Of a stretch of 64,000 nt of DNA, positions 53,848-62,329 are shown piece by piece. The position numbers and the translations under genes were made by a program. Position 1 is the first letter of the stretch. Each line of letters opens with the position of its first letter. Source of the stretch: Aeromonas schubertii (GTDB lineage: Bacteria; Pseudomonadota; Gammaproteobacteria; Enterobacterales; Aeromonadaceae); the NCBI RefSeq assembly GCF_000820105.1, contig NZ_CDDB01000001.1, positions 182,032 to 246,031 on the forward strand. Direction: 5' to 3'. The notes beneath the pieces were generated by a model that saw only the letters and a program-made list of their open reading frames with translations, made no database searches and was not told the origin of the DNA.

Positions 53848-54372
53848 ATGCAGTATGGCATTGAACTGCGAGCGGTGACGCCGCCCGATCTGCGCGCCTT
53901 GCGCGCCTGGCGCAACAGCGACGGGGTGCGCCTGCAGATGCAGGACACCCGGCGGATCCTGCCTGCCCAGCAACGAGCCTGGTTCGAGCGCATCCAGCAG
54001 GCTCCGTTCGAATGGCACCGGGTGGTCTGGTGCCGTGGACTGCGTGCCGGGTATGTCAATCTCAAGGGGTGTGAGGGGCAGCCCTGGCAGGGGCAGGAGG
54101 GGGTCGATGCCGGCCTCTACCTCGGTCACAGCGAGGTGCGCCATCCCATGCTGGCGGTGGCTGCCGCCCTGGCGCAGCTGGACGCCGCCTTCGACACCCT
54201 GCGGGTGGCCAGCATCCACACCCGGGTGCGCATCGGCAACGAGGCGGCGCTGCGTCTCAATGAGCGCCTCGGCTACCGTGTCGTGGCCCGGAACGATGAA
54301 TTTGTTACCCTGGCGCTGTCTCCCGACGATTATCACAGTGCCAACGCCTTACTGAGGAGGTTTTTCCGATGA
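53848..54372 (+). CDS. GNAT N-acetyl/acyltransferase (PseH-like)
   Basis: A 174-residue GNAT protein. RAWRNSDGVRLQMQDTRRI and RIGNEAALRLNERLGYRVV match the ends of PseH-type N-acetyltransferases, which act on the amino group of the pseudaminic precursor. Because it sits in an operon with an acyl carrier protein, it may use acyl-ACP instead of acetyl-CoA; this is inference. The start is MQYGIELR after GAGAGG; an upstream frame from 53725 is not family-like. The ACP gene overlaps its stop. Confidence 0.8.
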   Translation: MQYGIELRAVTPPDLRALRAWRNSDGVRLQMQDTRRILPAQQRAWFERIQQAPFEWHRVVWCRGLRAGYVNLKGCEGQPWQGQEGVDAGLYLGHSEVRHPMLAVAAALAQLDAAFDTLRVASIHTRVRIGNEAALRLNERLGYRVVARNDEFVTLALSPDDYHSANALLRRFFR

Positions 54373-54599
54373 TGTCCCTTGAACAGGTGTTCGCCACCGC
54401 CCTCGGTATTGACGCCGACCAGGTCACCGATGCACTGACTTACAGCACCATTCCCCAGTGGGACTCGGTCGCCCATATGGGCCTCATCGCCCAGTTGGAA
54501 GATGCCTACGGCATCCTGCTCGACACCGATGACATCATCGATATGAGCTCGGTCGCCAAGGCACGTGCGATCCTCGCCAAATACGGTGTGGCCCTCTGA
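54369..54599 (+). CDS. Acyl carrier protein
   Basis: A 76-residue stand-alone ACP. The phosphopantetheine Ser is Ser33 in QWDSVAHM, and the acidic helix II context (LEDAYGILLDTDDIIDM) is typical. It overlaps the GNAT gene by 4 bases and the reductase by 1 base. It is distinct from the fatty-acid synthase ACP, suggesting a dedicated acyl chain for this locus. Confidence 0.9.
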   Translation: MMSLEQVFATALGIDADQVTDALTYSTIPQWDSVAHMGLIAQLEDAYGILLDTDDIIDMSSVAKARAILAKYGVAL

Positions 54600-55339
54600 T
54601 GTTGCGCCTCGAGGGACGTGTTGCCCTGGTCACCGGCGCATGCCGCGGTATGGGGTTGGCCATTGCGCGCCAGTTGCTGGCGGCCGGGGCCACCGTGTAC
54701 CTCAACGGCCGGGATGACGTGCGCCTCGGCGAGACACTTGCCGAGTTGGGGGCTTCATCCCTGGCTCGCTCCGCCTGTTTCGATGTGGCGGACCCGGCGG
54801 CGGTCAAGGCCGCCTTCGGGCAGATCCTGAAAGAGGCGGGGCGACTCGATATCCTGGTCAACAATGCGGGGGTGCTGGAGGAGGGGCTGGTCGGCATGAC
54901 CAGCGACGCCATGTTGCACCGGGTGTTCGAGGTGAACACCTTCGGCGCCTTCTACTGCTGCCAGTACGCAGCCAGGCTGATGGCCCGCTGCGGTAAGGGG
55001 AGCATCATCAATCTCGCCTCCATTATGGGGGCGCGCGGCGCCGCCGGCATGAGTGCCTACAGCGCCAGCAAGGCGGCGGTGATCGGCATCACGCACTCTC
55101 TGGCCAAGGAGTTGGCTGGCAGCGGCGTGCGGGTCAATGCCATTGCCCCCGGCTTTATCGATACCGACATGGCGCGCTCGCTCCCTCCCGAGAAGTTCGC
55201 CGAGCGGCTCGCCAGCATCCCCATGGGGCGTATCGGCACCCCCGACGAGGTGGCCGGGGTCGCCCTGTTCCTCGCCTCCGATCTGGCCAGTTACGTGACC
55301 GGCCAGGTGATCGGGGTGGACGGGGGCATGGTGATCTGA
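54599..55339 (+). CDS. SDR-family 3-oxoacyl-ACP reductase (FabG-like)
   Basis: A 246-residue short-chain dehydrogenase with all catalytic residues: the cofactor motif TGACRGMG at 12-19, NNAG at 88-91, and the Ser141, Tyr154, Lys158 triad (YSASKAAV). C-terminal GQVIGVDGGMVI is FabG-like. Next to an ACP it probably reduces a 3-oxoacyl-ACP to the 3-hydroxy form. Start and stop are each a 1-base overlap with neighbours. Confidence 0.88.
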   Translation: MLRLEGRVALVTGACRGMGLAIARQLLAAGATVYLNGRDDVRLGETLAELGASSLARSACFDVADPAAVKAAFGQILKEAGRLDILVNNAGVLEEGLVGMTSDAMLHRVFEVNTFGAFYCCQYAARLMARCGKGSIINLASIMGARGAAGMSAYSASKAAVIGITHSLAKELAGSGVRVNAIAPGFIDTDMARSLPPEKFAERLASIPMGRIGTPDEVAGVALFLASDLASYVTGQVIGVDGGMVI

Positions 55340-56682
55340 TGGCTGCCCTGCTCACCCACCTCTACCCCGGCAACCCGGCTCCCGCCTGGTGGGATCCGGC
55401 GCTCGGCTGGCTCAGCTACGGCGATCTGGCCGAGCGGGTGGCCGCCCTGGCTACCAGCTACCCAGCCGGGCGTCAGCTGGTCTACCTGCCTTTTATCACC
55501 TCGACTCGCCACCTGCTGCACTACCTGCTCGCCCTGCGCGATGGCCACGCCATCATGTTGGCCGATCCGTCCCAGGAGGCCGTGCCCTTGTGCCATCGCT
55601 TTGGCGTGAGCGTGCAGGTGACCGAGGAGGGGGAGTGCCGGCGCCTGGGCGCCGCGCCGACCCTCCACCCCGAGCTGGCGGTGCTGCTGCCCACCTCGGG
55701 CAGCACCGGGGGGAGCAAGTGGGTGCGACTGTCACGGGTGAGCCTCGAGGCCAACGCCGAGGCCATCTGTGCCTACCTCGCCATCGACGGGGGCGAGCGG
55801 GCCATCACCAGCCTGCCGCTCTTCTATTCGTTTGGCATGTCGGTGCTCAACAGCCACCTGCTCGCCGGCGCCTCCCTGGTGCAGTGCGAGGCAAGCCCGC
55901 TTGAGCGCGGCTTCTGGGAGCGGGTCGATGCCCTTCAGGTCACCAGCGTGGCCGGGGTGCCCTTCACCTACCAGATGCTCTCGCGCCTTCGCTTCGACTG
56001 GTCGCGCCACCCCAGCCTCACCACCCTGACCCAGGCGGGGGGCCGGCTCGAGCCGGCCCTGGCCGAGCGCTTCGCCCGCGAGGCGGTAAACCTTGGGCGG
56101 CGCTTCTTCGTCATGTATGGCCAGACCGAGGCGGGGCCGCGCATCGCCTGGCTTGGCCACGAGGAGGTGCTGGAGGCCCCCGGTGCCATCGGCCGCGCCA
56201 TTGCGGGGGGGCATCTCTTCTTGCGCCCCGAGCCAGGCCTGCCGGACGGGGAAGGGGAGCTTATCGTCGAGGGACCGAGCGTCATGCTGGGTTATGCCAG
56301 CGAGGCGACGGATCTGGCGCGCGGGCGCGAGACCTGGCAGCTTGCCACCGGCGATCTGGCCCGTTGCGACGAGGCGGGGCGTTTTTACCTCACCGGTCGC
56401 TTGAGCCGCTTCTTGAAGCTCTATGGCAAGCGGGTGAGCCTGGCCGAAGTTGAGGCCTGGCTGCACACCCAGGGTGTGCAGGGGGCGGCCACGGGCCGCG
56501 ACGATCGGCTGCTGGTGGCCCTGGAGGGGGAGGGCGATGTCGAGGCCCTGCAGTTGGCGCTCGCTCACTGGCTCAAGGTGACGCCGGCCAGCGTGCGGGT
56601 GCAGGTGGTGGCTGCCTTGCCACGGCGCAGCAACCTCAAGATTGACTATCCGGCCCTGCTGGCCCTGCTGGAGCACCCATGA
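55339..56682 (+). CDS. AMP-binding acyl ligase
   Basis: A 447-residue class I adenylate-forming enzyme. The AMP-binding P-loop LLPTSGSTGGSKWVRLS is near residues 115-131, GQTEAGPR is the A5 motif, and LTGRLSRFLKLYGKRVS plus RRSNLKIDY are the C-terminal hinge and catalytic Lys. Shorter than most acyl-CoA ligases. It could activate a fatty or hydroxy acid and load it on the adjacent ACP; substrate unknown. Coupled to its neighbours by overlaps of 1 and 4 bases. Confidence 0.85.
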   Translation: MAALLTHLYPGNPAPAWWDPALGWLSYGDLAERVAALATSYPAGRQLVYLPFITSTRHLLHYLLALRDGHAIMLADPSQEAVPLCHRFGVSVQVTEEGECRRLGAAPTLHPELAVLLPTSGSTGGSKWVRLSRVSLEANAEAICAYLAIDGGERAITSLPLFYSFGMSVLNSHLLAGASLVQCEASPLERGFWERVDALQVTSVAGVPFTYQMLSRLRFDWSRHPSLTTLTQAGGRLEPALAERFAREAVNLGRRFFVMYGQTEAGPRIAWLGHEEVLEAPGAIGRAIAGGHLFLRPEPGLPDGEGELIVEGPSVMLGYASEATDLARGRETWQLATGDLARCDEAGRFYLTGRLSRFLKLYGKRVSLAEVEAWLHTQGVQGAATGRDDRLLVALEGEGDVEALQLALAHWLKVTPASVRVQVVAALPRRSNLKIDYPALLALLEHP

Positions 56683-57734
56683 ACGAGCTACTGAGCGCTC
56701 CCGTCTTCGGCCTGCCCCAGGCCGACAAAGCGGCCCTGTTGCTTGGGCGCCTCAATGCCCTCACTGCCCGGCACAGGGCGGCCTGTGCCCCTTACGACAA
56801 CATCCTCTCGGCCTATGGCTGGGGGGAGGCCGGCGATGACGAGAGTCTGCCCTATCTGGCGGCGCGCCTCTTTAAACTGGCGCGCTGGCAGAGCGTGCCG
56901 GACCAGGAGGTGTTCAAGGTGCTCACCTCCTCGGGCACCACGGGGGCCCCCTCGCAGATCGTGCTGGATCGGGAAACCGCCGCCTTGCAGAGCAAGGTGC
57001 TGGTGAAGATCCTGCAAGAGTTTGTCGGCAAGCAGCGCCTGCCCATGCTGCTGGTGGAGCAGCCGGCCCTCATTCAGAGCCGCGCGGGCTTCTCGGCCCG
57101 TGGCGCCGGTGCCCTGGGGCTATCGTTTCTCGGGCGCGATCACACCTATGCCCTCGATGAGCAGATGCGACCCAACTGGTCGGCTATCGAGGGGTTTTGT
57201 GAAAAATATGCCGGCCAGCCGGTGTTGCTGTTTGGTTTTACCTTCATGGTGTGGCAGTGCCTGCTTGAGCCGCTGCGTGAGCGGGGACTCACACTGCCCC
57301 TTGAGCAGGGCGTGCTGTTTCACAGTGGAGGCTGGAAGAAGCTGACCCACCTGGCGGTGGACAACGCCGCCTTCAAGGGACGCTGCCGCGAGCGGCTGGG
57401 GCTGTCACGGGTGCACAACTTCTACGGCATGGTCGAGCAGGTGGGTTCGGTGTTTGTCGAGTGTGAGGCGGGCCACCTGCACGCCCCTGTGTTTGCCGAT
57501 CTGCTGGTGCGCGATCCTCTGACCCACGCGCCGCTCCCGATGGGGCAGGCGGGGCTGCTGCAGGTGCTTTCAGCGATCCCGCAGAGCTACCCGGGGCACT
57601 CCCTGTTGACCGAGGACATGGGGCGGCTGCTGGGCCGCGATGACTGTCCATGCGGTCGCAAGGGGCACTATTTCGAGGTTTTGGGGCGCCAGCGTGGCGC
57701 CGAGGTACGGGGATGCAGCGACACCTTCTCATAG
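56679..57734 (+). CDS. luxE: LuxE-like acyl-protein synthetase
   Basis: A 351-residue LuxE-family protein. In luminous bacteria LuxE uses ATP to activate a fatty acid, which becomes bound to a Cys and passes to LuxC. The adenylation motif LTSSGTTGAPSQIVLD is near residues 85-100; HNFYGMVEQVGS and the C-terminal CPCGRKGHYFEVLGR are typical. There is no luciferase (luxAB) nearby, so the product is not used for light here. LuxC overlaps its end by 22 bases. Confidence 0.88.
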   Translation: MNELLSAPVFGLPQADKAALLLGRLNALTARHRAACAPYDNILSAYGWGEAGDDESLPYLAARLFKLARWQSVPDQEVFKVLTSSGTTGAPSQIVLDRETAALQSKVLVKILQEFVGKQRLPMLLVEQPALIQSRAGFSARGAGALGLSFLGRDHTYALDEQMRPNWSAIEGFCEKYAGQPVLLFGFTFMVWQCLLEPLRERGLTLPLEQGVLFHSGGWKKLTHLAVDNAAFKGRCRERLGLSRVHNFYGMVEQVGSVFVECEAGHLHAPVFADLLVRDPLTHAPLPMGQAGLLQVLSAIPQSYPGHSLLTEDMGRLLGRDDCPCGRKGHYFEVLGRQRGAEVRGCSDTFS

Positions 57735-58912
57735 ATGGCCTGGCCGGCGCGGCGATGGGGGACGACTGGACCCTGGCCCCCGAGGTCACCATGGCACTGC
57801 CAGAGAGCAGTTGGGCGGCGTTCGAGCCTGCGCCACTCCCTTGCACCGCGCCCGTCATTATCTCGTTTCTGGCCGCGCTCTCGGCGCGTCTACAACAGGT
57901 CGGGCGCGATTGGCCCGATCTGGCGGCCTTCGGCTTCTGGCTACGGCAACGTAATCAGGCCCCACAGGCCGCTCGCATGGCTGGCCGCGCCCCGCTCGGG
58001 GTGGTGTTTCACCTGGTGCCTTCCAACGTGCCGACCGTGGCGTTCTATTCCTGGCTGATGGCCCTGCTCGCGGGCAACGCCAGCGTGGTGCGTCTCTCTT
58101 CACGGCAGGATCCCGAGCAAGAAGCCATGCTCCGGATCCTTGCCGAGCTGTTTGCCGATCCCGGTTGGCAAGCGATCGCCCAGCGTACCCGCTTTATCCG
58201 CTACGGCCATGATGAGACCATCACCGGGTGGCTGAGCGCGCGCTGCGCCCTTCGCATCATCTGGGGGGGCGATGAGACCATCCGTGCCGTGCGCGCCATT
58301 CCCCTCGCGCCCCACGCCCAGGAAGTGGTGTTTCCGGATCGCCGTTCGCTGGCACTCATCGATAGCCGCTGGCTGTCCGGGCTGGACGAGCACGGCTGGC
58401 AGCGCGCCCTGCAGGGGCTACGCCTCGATTGCACCCGTTTTAACCAGCTCGCCTGCGCCTCACCCACCACCCTGGTGTGGTTGGGGAGTCCTCCGCCTGC
58501 GGTGCGCCAGCGTCTGCTTGAGGAGACGTTTGCCCCCTTCGCAGGCGATCCTCGGCTTGCCATGGAGCGACTGGTGCAGTGTCAGATGAATGTCGCCGGC
58601 GGTGGCACCGATGCGCTCACCAGGTTGGCGGGCGTCACCGTCTTGACGCAGCCGACGCCCTCAGCGTTGCAACACATCGGAGGAGGTACAGTTGCCGAGT
58701 GGGTGGCCGATAACTGGGAAGCGGTGCAGACGCAGCCCTGGTCGATGCAGACCTGCGTCTACTTAGGTGAATCCTTGCCGGCGGCGCGTGAGCGCCTGAC
58801 GGCTGCCCGAGGGCGCATCGACCGGGTGGTGGCGCCGGGGCAGGCACTGGCGTTTGACTGGTTCTGGGATGGTATCGAGCTGCCCATGGCCTGCAGTCGC
58901 ATGGTTCGTTAG
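57713..58912 (+). CDS. luxC: LuxC-like acyl-CoA/acyl-protein reductase
   Basis: A 399-residue LuxC-family reductase, an aldehyde-dehydrogenase-fold enzyme that reduces an enzyme-bound acyl group with NADPH. The acyl-binding Cys is likely Cys248 in FNQLACASPTT. The NADP region VPSNVPTVAFYSWLMALLAG is intact. The ATG of MQRHLLIDG lies inside luxE; a longer frame from 57650 is less likely. The pair would produce an aldehyde from the activated acid. Its role in flagellar glycan assembly is inferred from location. Confidence 0.88.
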   Translation: MQRHLLIDGLAGAAMGDDWTLAPEVTMALPESSWAAFEPAPLPCTAPVIISFLAALSARLQQVGRDWPDLAAFGFWLRQRNQAPQAARMAGRAPLGVVFHLVPSNVPTVAFYSWLMALLAGNASVVRLSSRQDPEQEAMLRILAELFADPGWQAIAQRTRFIRYGHDETITGWLSARCALRIIWGGDETIRAVRAIPLAPHAQEVVFPDRRSLALIDSRWLSGLDEHGWQRALQGLRLDCTRFNQLACASPTTLVWLGSPPPAVRQRLLEETFAPFAGDPRLAMERLVQCQMNVAGGGTDALTRLAGVTVLTQPTPSALQHIGGGTVAEWVADNWEAVQTQPWSMQTCVYLGESLPAARERLTAARGRIDRVVAPGQALAFDWFWDGIELPMACSRMVR

Positions 58913-58971
58913 ACATTCAATATTGGGTGCCCATCACACAACTGCTGCCAGATCAAAGAATTACATTGGAC

Positions 58972-58986
58972 TGGCACGCCTCTTGC
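58972..58986 (+). promoter_or_regulatory. Sigma54 promoter of the glycosyltransferase operon
   Basis: TGGCACGCCTCTTGC is a perfect -24/-12 match (TGGCAC-N5-TTGC). It lies in the 176-base gap after luxC, about 100 bases before the GT2 start, and mirrors the sigma54 promoters of the flg operons. Confidence 0.9.
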
Positions 58987-59094
58987 CTTAAAACATCCTA
59001 TAAAGGGGAGAGGGGTTGACAGGGACCGTGCGGTAGCCTTGCCAAAATTCACCCATCCCTCTCCTTTCTGTCTGTTTTTCCAGCGGAAATGTCT

Positions 59095-60039
59095 ATGAAA
59101 GTCAGTGTATTGGTGCCGGTGTATAACCTCGAGCGCTTCATCGAGCCGTGCCTGCTAAGCCTACTCACGCAGGAGACCCATTTTGATTTCGAAGTGATCG
59201 CCATCGATGATGGTTCAAGCGACGGCTCTTGGTCCATCATGCAGCGTCTGGCGGCCCAGTGGCCGCGGCTGCGAGTCTTGCAAAACGAGAAAAATATCGG
59301 GGTGTGCCTGACCATACGCGCATTGTTGGCTCAAGCTCTGGGCGAATATTTGGCTTATGTCGATGGTGATGATCTGGCACTGCCGGGTAAGCTGCAGGCG
59401 CTGGCAGATCATCTGGATAGGTATCCTGATTGCGGCTTCGTATATCACGAAGCAGAGGTATTTGATAGCGAATCTAATCGGATGACCTCGCTATTCAGCA
59501 GGGATTACTACAATGCCAAGTACATCCCTGAGCGTGCAGGGCCGGAGCATCTGGTGCAGTATGGACTCTTTTTCAATACCAGTTCCTGCGCTTTTCGCCG
59601 GCATGAAAGGATGCTGGATGCGGTGAATCTGGATTGCCACGTAGTGAATGACTACTCTTGGCATATTCTAAATGCATATTTTTTGGGCGGAAGTATAGAT
59701 CGTATTCCACTGGTGTATGGACGCTATAGAGTCCATGATGGCAGCATATGTGGATCTATCCGCGCTTCGGAAGAACGCCGTAAACTTGCTTTGCAAGATA
59801 TGTTGGCTGCGTGTGACCTAGCGTTTCATGCAGGGATGGATGAGCTATTGGTGCAGAGGGGGAAAAGTCATCTTTTGTTTTCCACCGCACTGTATTTCTT
59901 GCGAGCCAGAAATTGGATTCTTTTCGATGCTTACATTTCGGAGTCCGTTCAATGTCAATGGTTTTTTGATGAGCGCCATGAATATGCATGGAAATATAGA
60001 AGTGAGCCAGAACGAGTGCTTGAGAAAATTTTTGGGTGA
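59095..60039 (+). CDS. Family 2 glycosyltransferase
   Basis: A 314-residue GT-A enzyme. MKVSVLVPVYNLERF is the N-terminal strand, DDGSSDGSW and YVDGDDLALPGK hold the nucleotide-sugar DxD (DGDD). The start is the second of two ATGs 6 bases apart, better spaced from GCGGAA. No membrane segment, so it adds a sugar in the cytoplasm to a growing flagellin glycan or a carrier-linked sugar. First gene after the sigma54 promoter. Confidence 0.88.
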   Translation: MKVSVLVPVYNLERFIEPCLLSLLTQETHFDFEVIAIDDGSSDGSWSIMQRLAAQWPRLRVLQNEKNIGVCLTIRALLAQALGEYLAYVDGDDLALPGKLQALADHLDRYPDCGFVYHEAEVFDSESNRMTSLFSRDYYNAKYIPERAGPEHLVQYGLFFNTSSCAFRRHERMLDAVNLDCHVVNDYSWHILNAYFLGGSIDRIPLVYGRYRVHDGSICGSIRASEERRKLALQDMLAACDLAFHAGMDELLVQRGKSHLLFSTALYFLRARNWILFDAYISESVQCQWFFDERHEYAWKYRSEPERVLEKIFG

Positions 60040-60076
60040 TTGACTCTGCATTGGATTAACTAGGCTAGGTAAGTAT

Positions 60077-61174
60077 ATGAAAAATAAAATTGATGTCGCC
60101 TTCTGTATTGACAACTTTTTTGCTGTTCATTTGGCTGCTCTGATTCATAGTCTGGGTAAGCACCTCAATCATGATTATCAATTAGATTGTCATGTTTTAG
60201 GTAAGCTTAATAAAGAAAACATAATTAAGCTAACTGCGTTGACTTCTGCGAATATATCCATTCAATTTTACGATGAACTTCCTGATTATAAATATATCCC
60301 TATTAGTTGTTTATATAATAATAGGTTAAACGAAGTTACCTATTATAGGTTTGCAATCCCTGAAGTTTTGAGAGACCCTGAGAAGGTATTGTTTATCGAT
60401 GCAGACATGATTGCGGTCGGAGATATTAGTCCACTTTGGTCCATAGAGATGGGTGATGCAGTCGTCGCAGTTGTATCTGACCACATCTTAGGGTGTGATA
60501 AAGAGAAGCAACAGGAGCGAGGTATATCCTCTGGGAAGTATTTCAATGCAGGTTTCATGCTGATGGATCTCGTGAAATGGCGGAAAAATCATATCAGTAA
60601 ACAAGCATTACGCTTACTTGTCGATAATAATGGTTTTGAGCACAATGATCAGGATGCCTTAAACATTGTTTTGGAGGATAAGGCTATTTACTTAGATGAG
60701 AAATGGAATGCTCAACCCAATCATTTTGCAGAAAAAGATATAAACGCGCCTATCCTGGTACACTTCTGTGGTCAGGAAAAACCTTGGCACATATATTGTT
60801 CCCACCCTTTCAAAGATAGTTATCTCGCAAGTCGAGCAGAGACTGAATATGCATGCGAACCACTACAAACGTATCTTGATCAAGACGACATGGATATTTT
60901 GGAACGTTTGAAAACGAAATTTCCAGATGGGGCGCGTATTGCTATCTGGGGAGCGGGCCAGAGAGGGCGTCGCCTGTGTTATGAAATAATAAAAAACATG
61001 GGTAAATATTCAGTGGAATATATTGTAGACAAAAATGTATGCGGAGACTTTATGGGGATAAGGATAAATGATTGTCTCTTGCTCAAGAATAATATTGACG
61101 CAGTATTAATTGCATCGATTCCTTACCGTGCAGAAATTCTAGATGAAATTGGTGCTGACCTGATCAGCATATAA
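60077..61174 (+). CDS. Family 8 glycosyltransferase with C-terminal Rossmann-like module
   Basis: A 365-residue protein. Residues 1-260 are a GT8 domain with the DxD motif in LFIDADMIAVGD and a metal/UDP-binding HFCGQEKPW. Residues ~275-365 form an extra module: ARIAIWGAGQRGRRLCYEII, VDKNVCGDFMGIRI, and DAVLIASIPYRAEIL. This is a nucleotide-binding-like fold also seen in the two following genes. The gene is much more AT-rich than the lux-type operon. Confidence 0.85.
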   Translation: MKNKIDVAFCIDNFFAVHLAALIHSLGKHLNHDYQLDCHVLGKLNKENIIKLTALTSANISIQFYDELPDYKYIPISCLYNNRLNEVTYYRFAIPEVLRDPEKVLFIDADMIAVGDISPLWSIEMGDAVVAVVSDHILGCDKEKQQERGISSGKYFNAGFMLMDLVKWRKNHISKQALRLLVDNNGFEHNDQDALNIVLEDKAIYLDEKWNAQPNHFAEKDINAPILVHFCGQEKPWHIYCSHPFKDSYLASRAETEYACEPLQTYLDQDDMDILERLKTKFPDGARIAIWGAGQRGRRLCYEIIKNMGKYSVEYIVDKNVCGDFMGIRINDCLLLKNNIDAVLIASIPYRAEILDEIGADLISI

Positions 61175-61226
61175 CTTCTTTAGTTTTATTGCTATTTCTT
61201 AAATATTTATCCTATAGGGTATTATA

Positions 61227-62204
61227 ATGAATATCATGATGTTTCCTTTCGATCGTGTGGAGAAAGGGGCAACAATTGCCATTTATTGTGCTGGTGAGAT
61301 AAGTGCTAATTTTCTTAGCCAGCTTAGCGCTATTAAATATTGCAACGCCGCTTGGCTTGTGGATCGAAAGTTTAGCGCAATAGAGCAGCAAGAAAATTAT
61401 GTTTGTCTTCCCCCAAATATGATGGATTGGCAGCAGCCAGATCAGATCGTAATCGCCTCTCAGGCGTTCAAAGACGAGATAACAGAATATTTGTTGGCGC
61501 AAGGGGTCGCGGCCTCCAAGCTGATTTCAATAGATGATACGCAAGGAATTGACGTTCTAGATCTTATCCAGGCTAGATTGAGAGCGACACCTGCGGGTTA
61601 TGATTGGGGGGCGTATTATAAATCGGCTGAACTTGCGGCCAAGATACAATATAAAAAATTTATCAATCCTATTCTTGAACAGCTGGAAAGAGACCTGGAT
61701 TATAGCAATGTTCTTGATTTTGCCTGTGGAGAAGGGCGTGTAGCTGAGCTAATGCAAGAGCGTTGCAAAAAACTGCAATTGGTTGATGCCAGTGTTAAGG
61801 CGGTTGATTTTTGTCGAAAACGTTTTGGTGCATTCCCTCATGTACAGATTCAGAGTAATTCGGCTGGTGTACTCCCGCAGGCTAGTGGTTCTTTGAGTTT
61901 GATCTATTCATGGGATGCCATGGTTCACTTCTCATATAAGAGTCTTGATTTCTATCTGAGTGAATTTAGTCGTGTATTAAATCCGCGTGGACATGTACTT
62001 ATTCATCACTCCAACCTAGCATCCTTGGCTGATCATATGAGAGTTTTTGAACAATGGAGCCTTAATATTGGTGGGAGAAGTAATGTATCGAAAGATGATA
62101 TCTGCTTCATAGCTGAGCATCATGGTTTTGAGGTGGTTAGCCAGACGCTAATTGATTGGGTTGTGAGTGATATGGACTGTATTAGTGTGCTAAGGAAAAT
62201 GTAA
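61227..62204 (+). CDS. SAM-dependent methyltransferase with N-terminal Rossmann-like module
   Basis: A 325-residue protein in two parts. Residues 1-110 repeat the accessory module (ATIAIYCAGEISANFLSQL, WLVDRKF, QIVIASQAFKDEITEYL). Residues ~140-325 form a class I methyltransferase with SAM motif I NVLDFACGEGRVAELM and LIYSWDAMVHFSYKS. A glycan O- or N-methyltransferase is likely in this context; substrate unknown. Short AT-rich gaps separate it from both neighbours. Confidence 0.82.
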   Translation: MNIMMFPFDRVEKGATIAIYCAGEISANFLSQLSAIKYCNAAWLVDRKFSAIEQQENYVCLPPNMMDWQQPDQIVIASQAFKDEITEYLLAQGVAASKLISIDDTQGIDVLDLIQARLRATPAGYDWGAYYKSAELAAKIQYKKFINPILEQLERDLDYSNVLDFACGEGRVAELMQERCKKLQLVDASVKAVDFCRKRFGAFPHVQIQSNSAGVLPQASGSLSLIYSWDAMVHFSYKSLDFYLSEFSRVLNPRGHVLIHHSNLASLADHMRVFEQWSLNIGGRSNVSKDDICFIAEHHGFEVVSQTLIDWVVSDMDCISVLRKM

Positions 62205-62329
62205 AGTAGATGTTGTTTGTTTTCACTTGCAAGGCATGATAATTGTTCTAGATAGACGGAATGTTATTTCCTTTTGATGATGTTCATGCCTTGTTGTAAA
62301 AAGAAATTTAACTTATGGGATAATAATCT

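Noticed and set aside
56679-58912. luxE/luxC read as a bioluminescence operon
   Set aside because: No luxA, luxB or luxD gene is present; the context is flagellar glycosylation and acyl-carrier metabolism.
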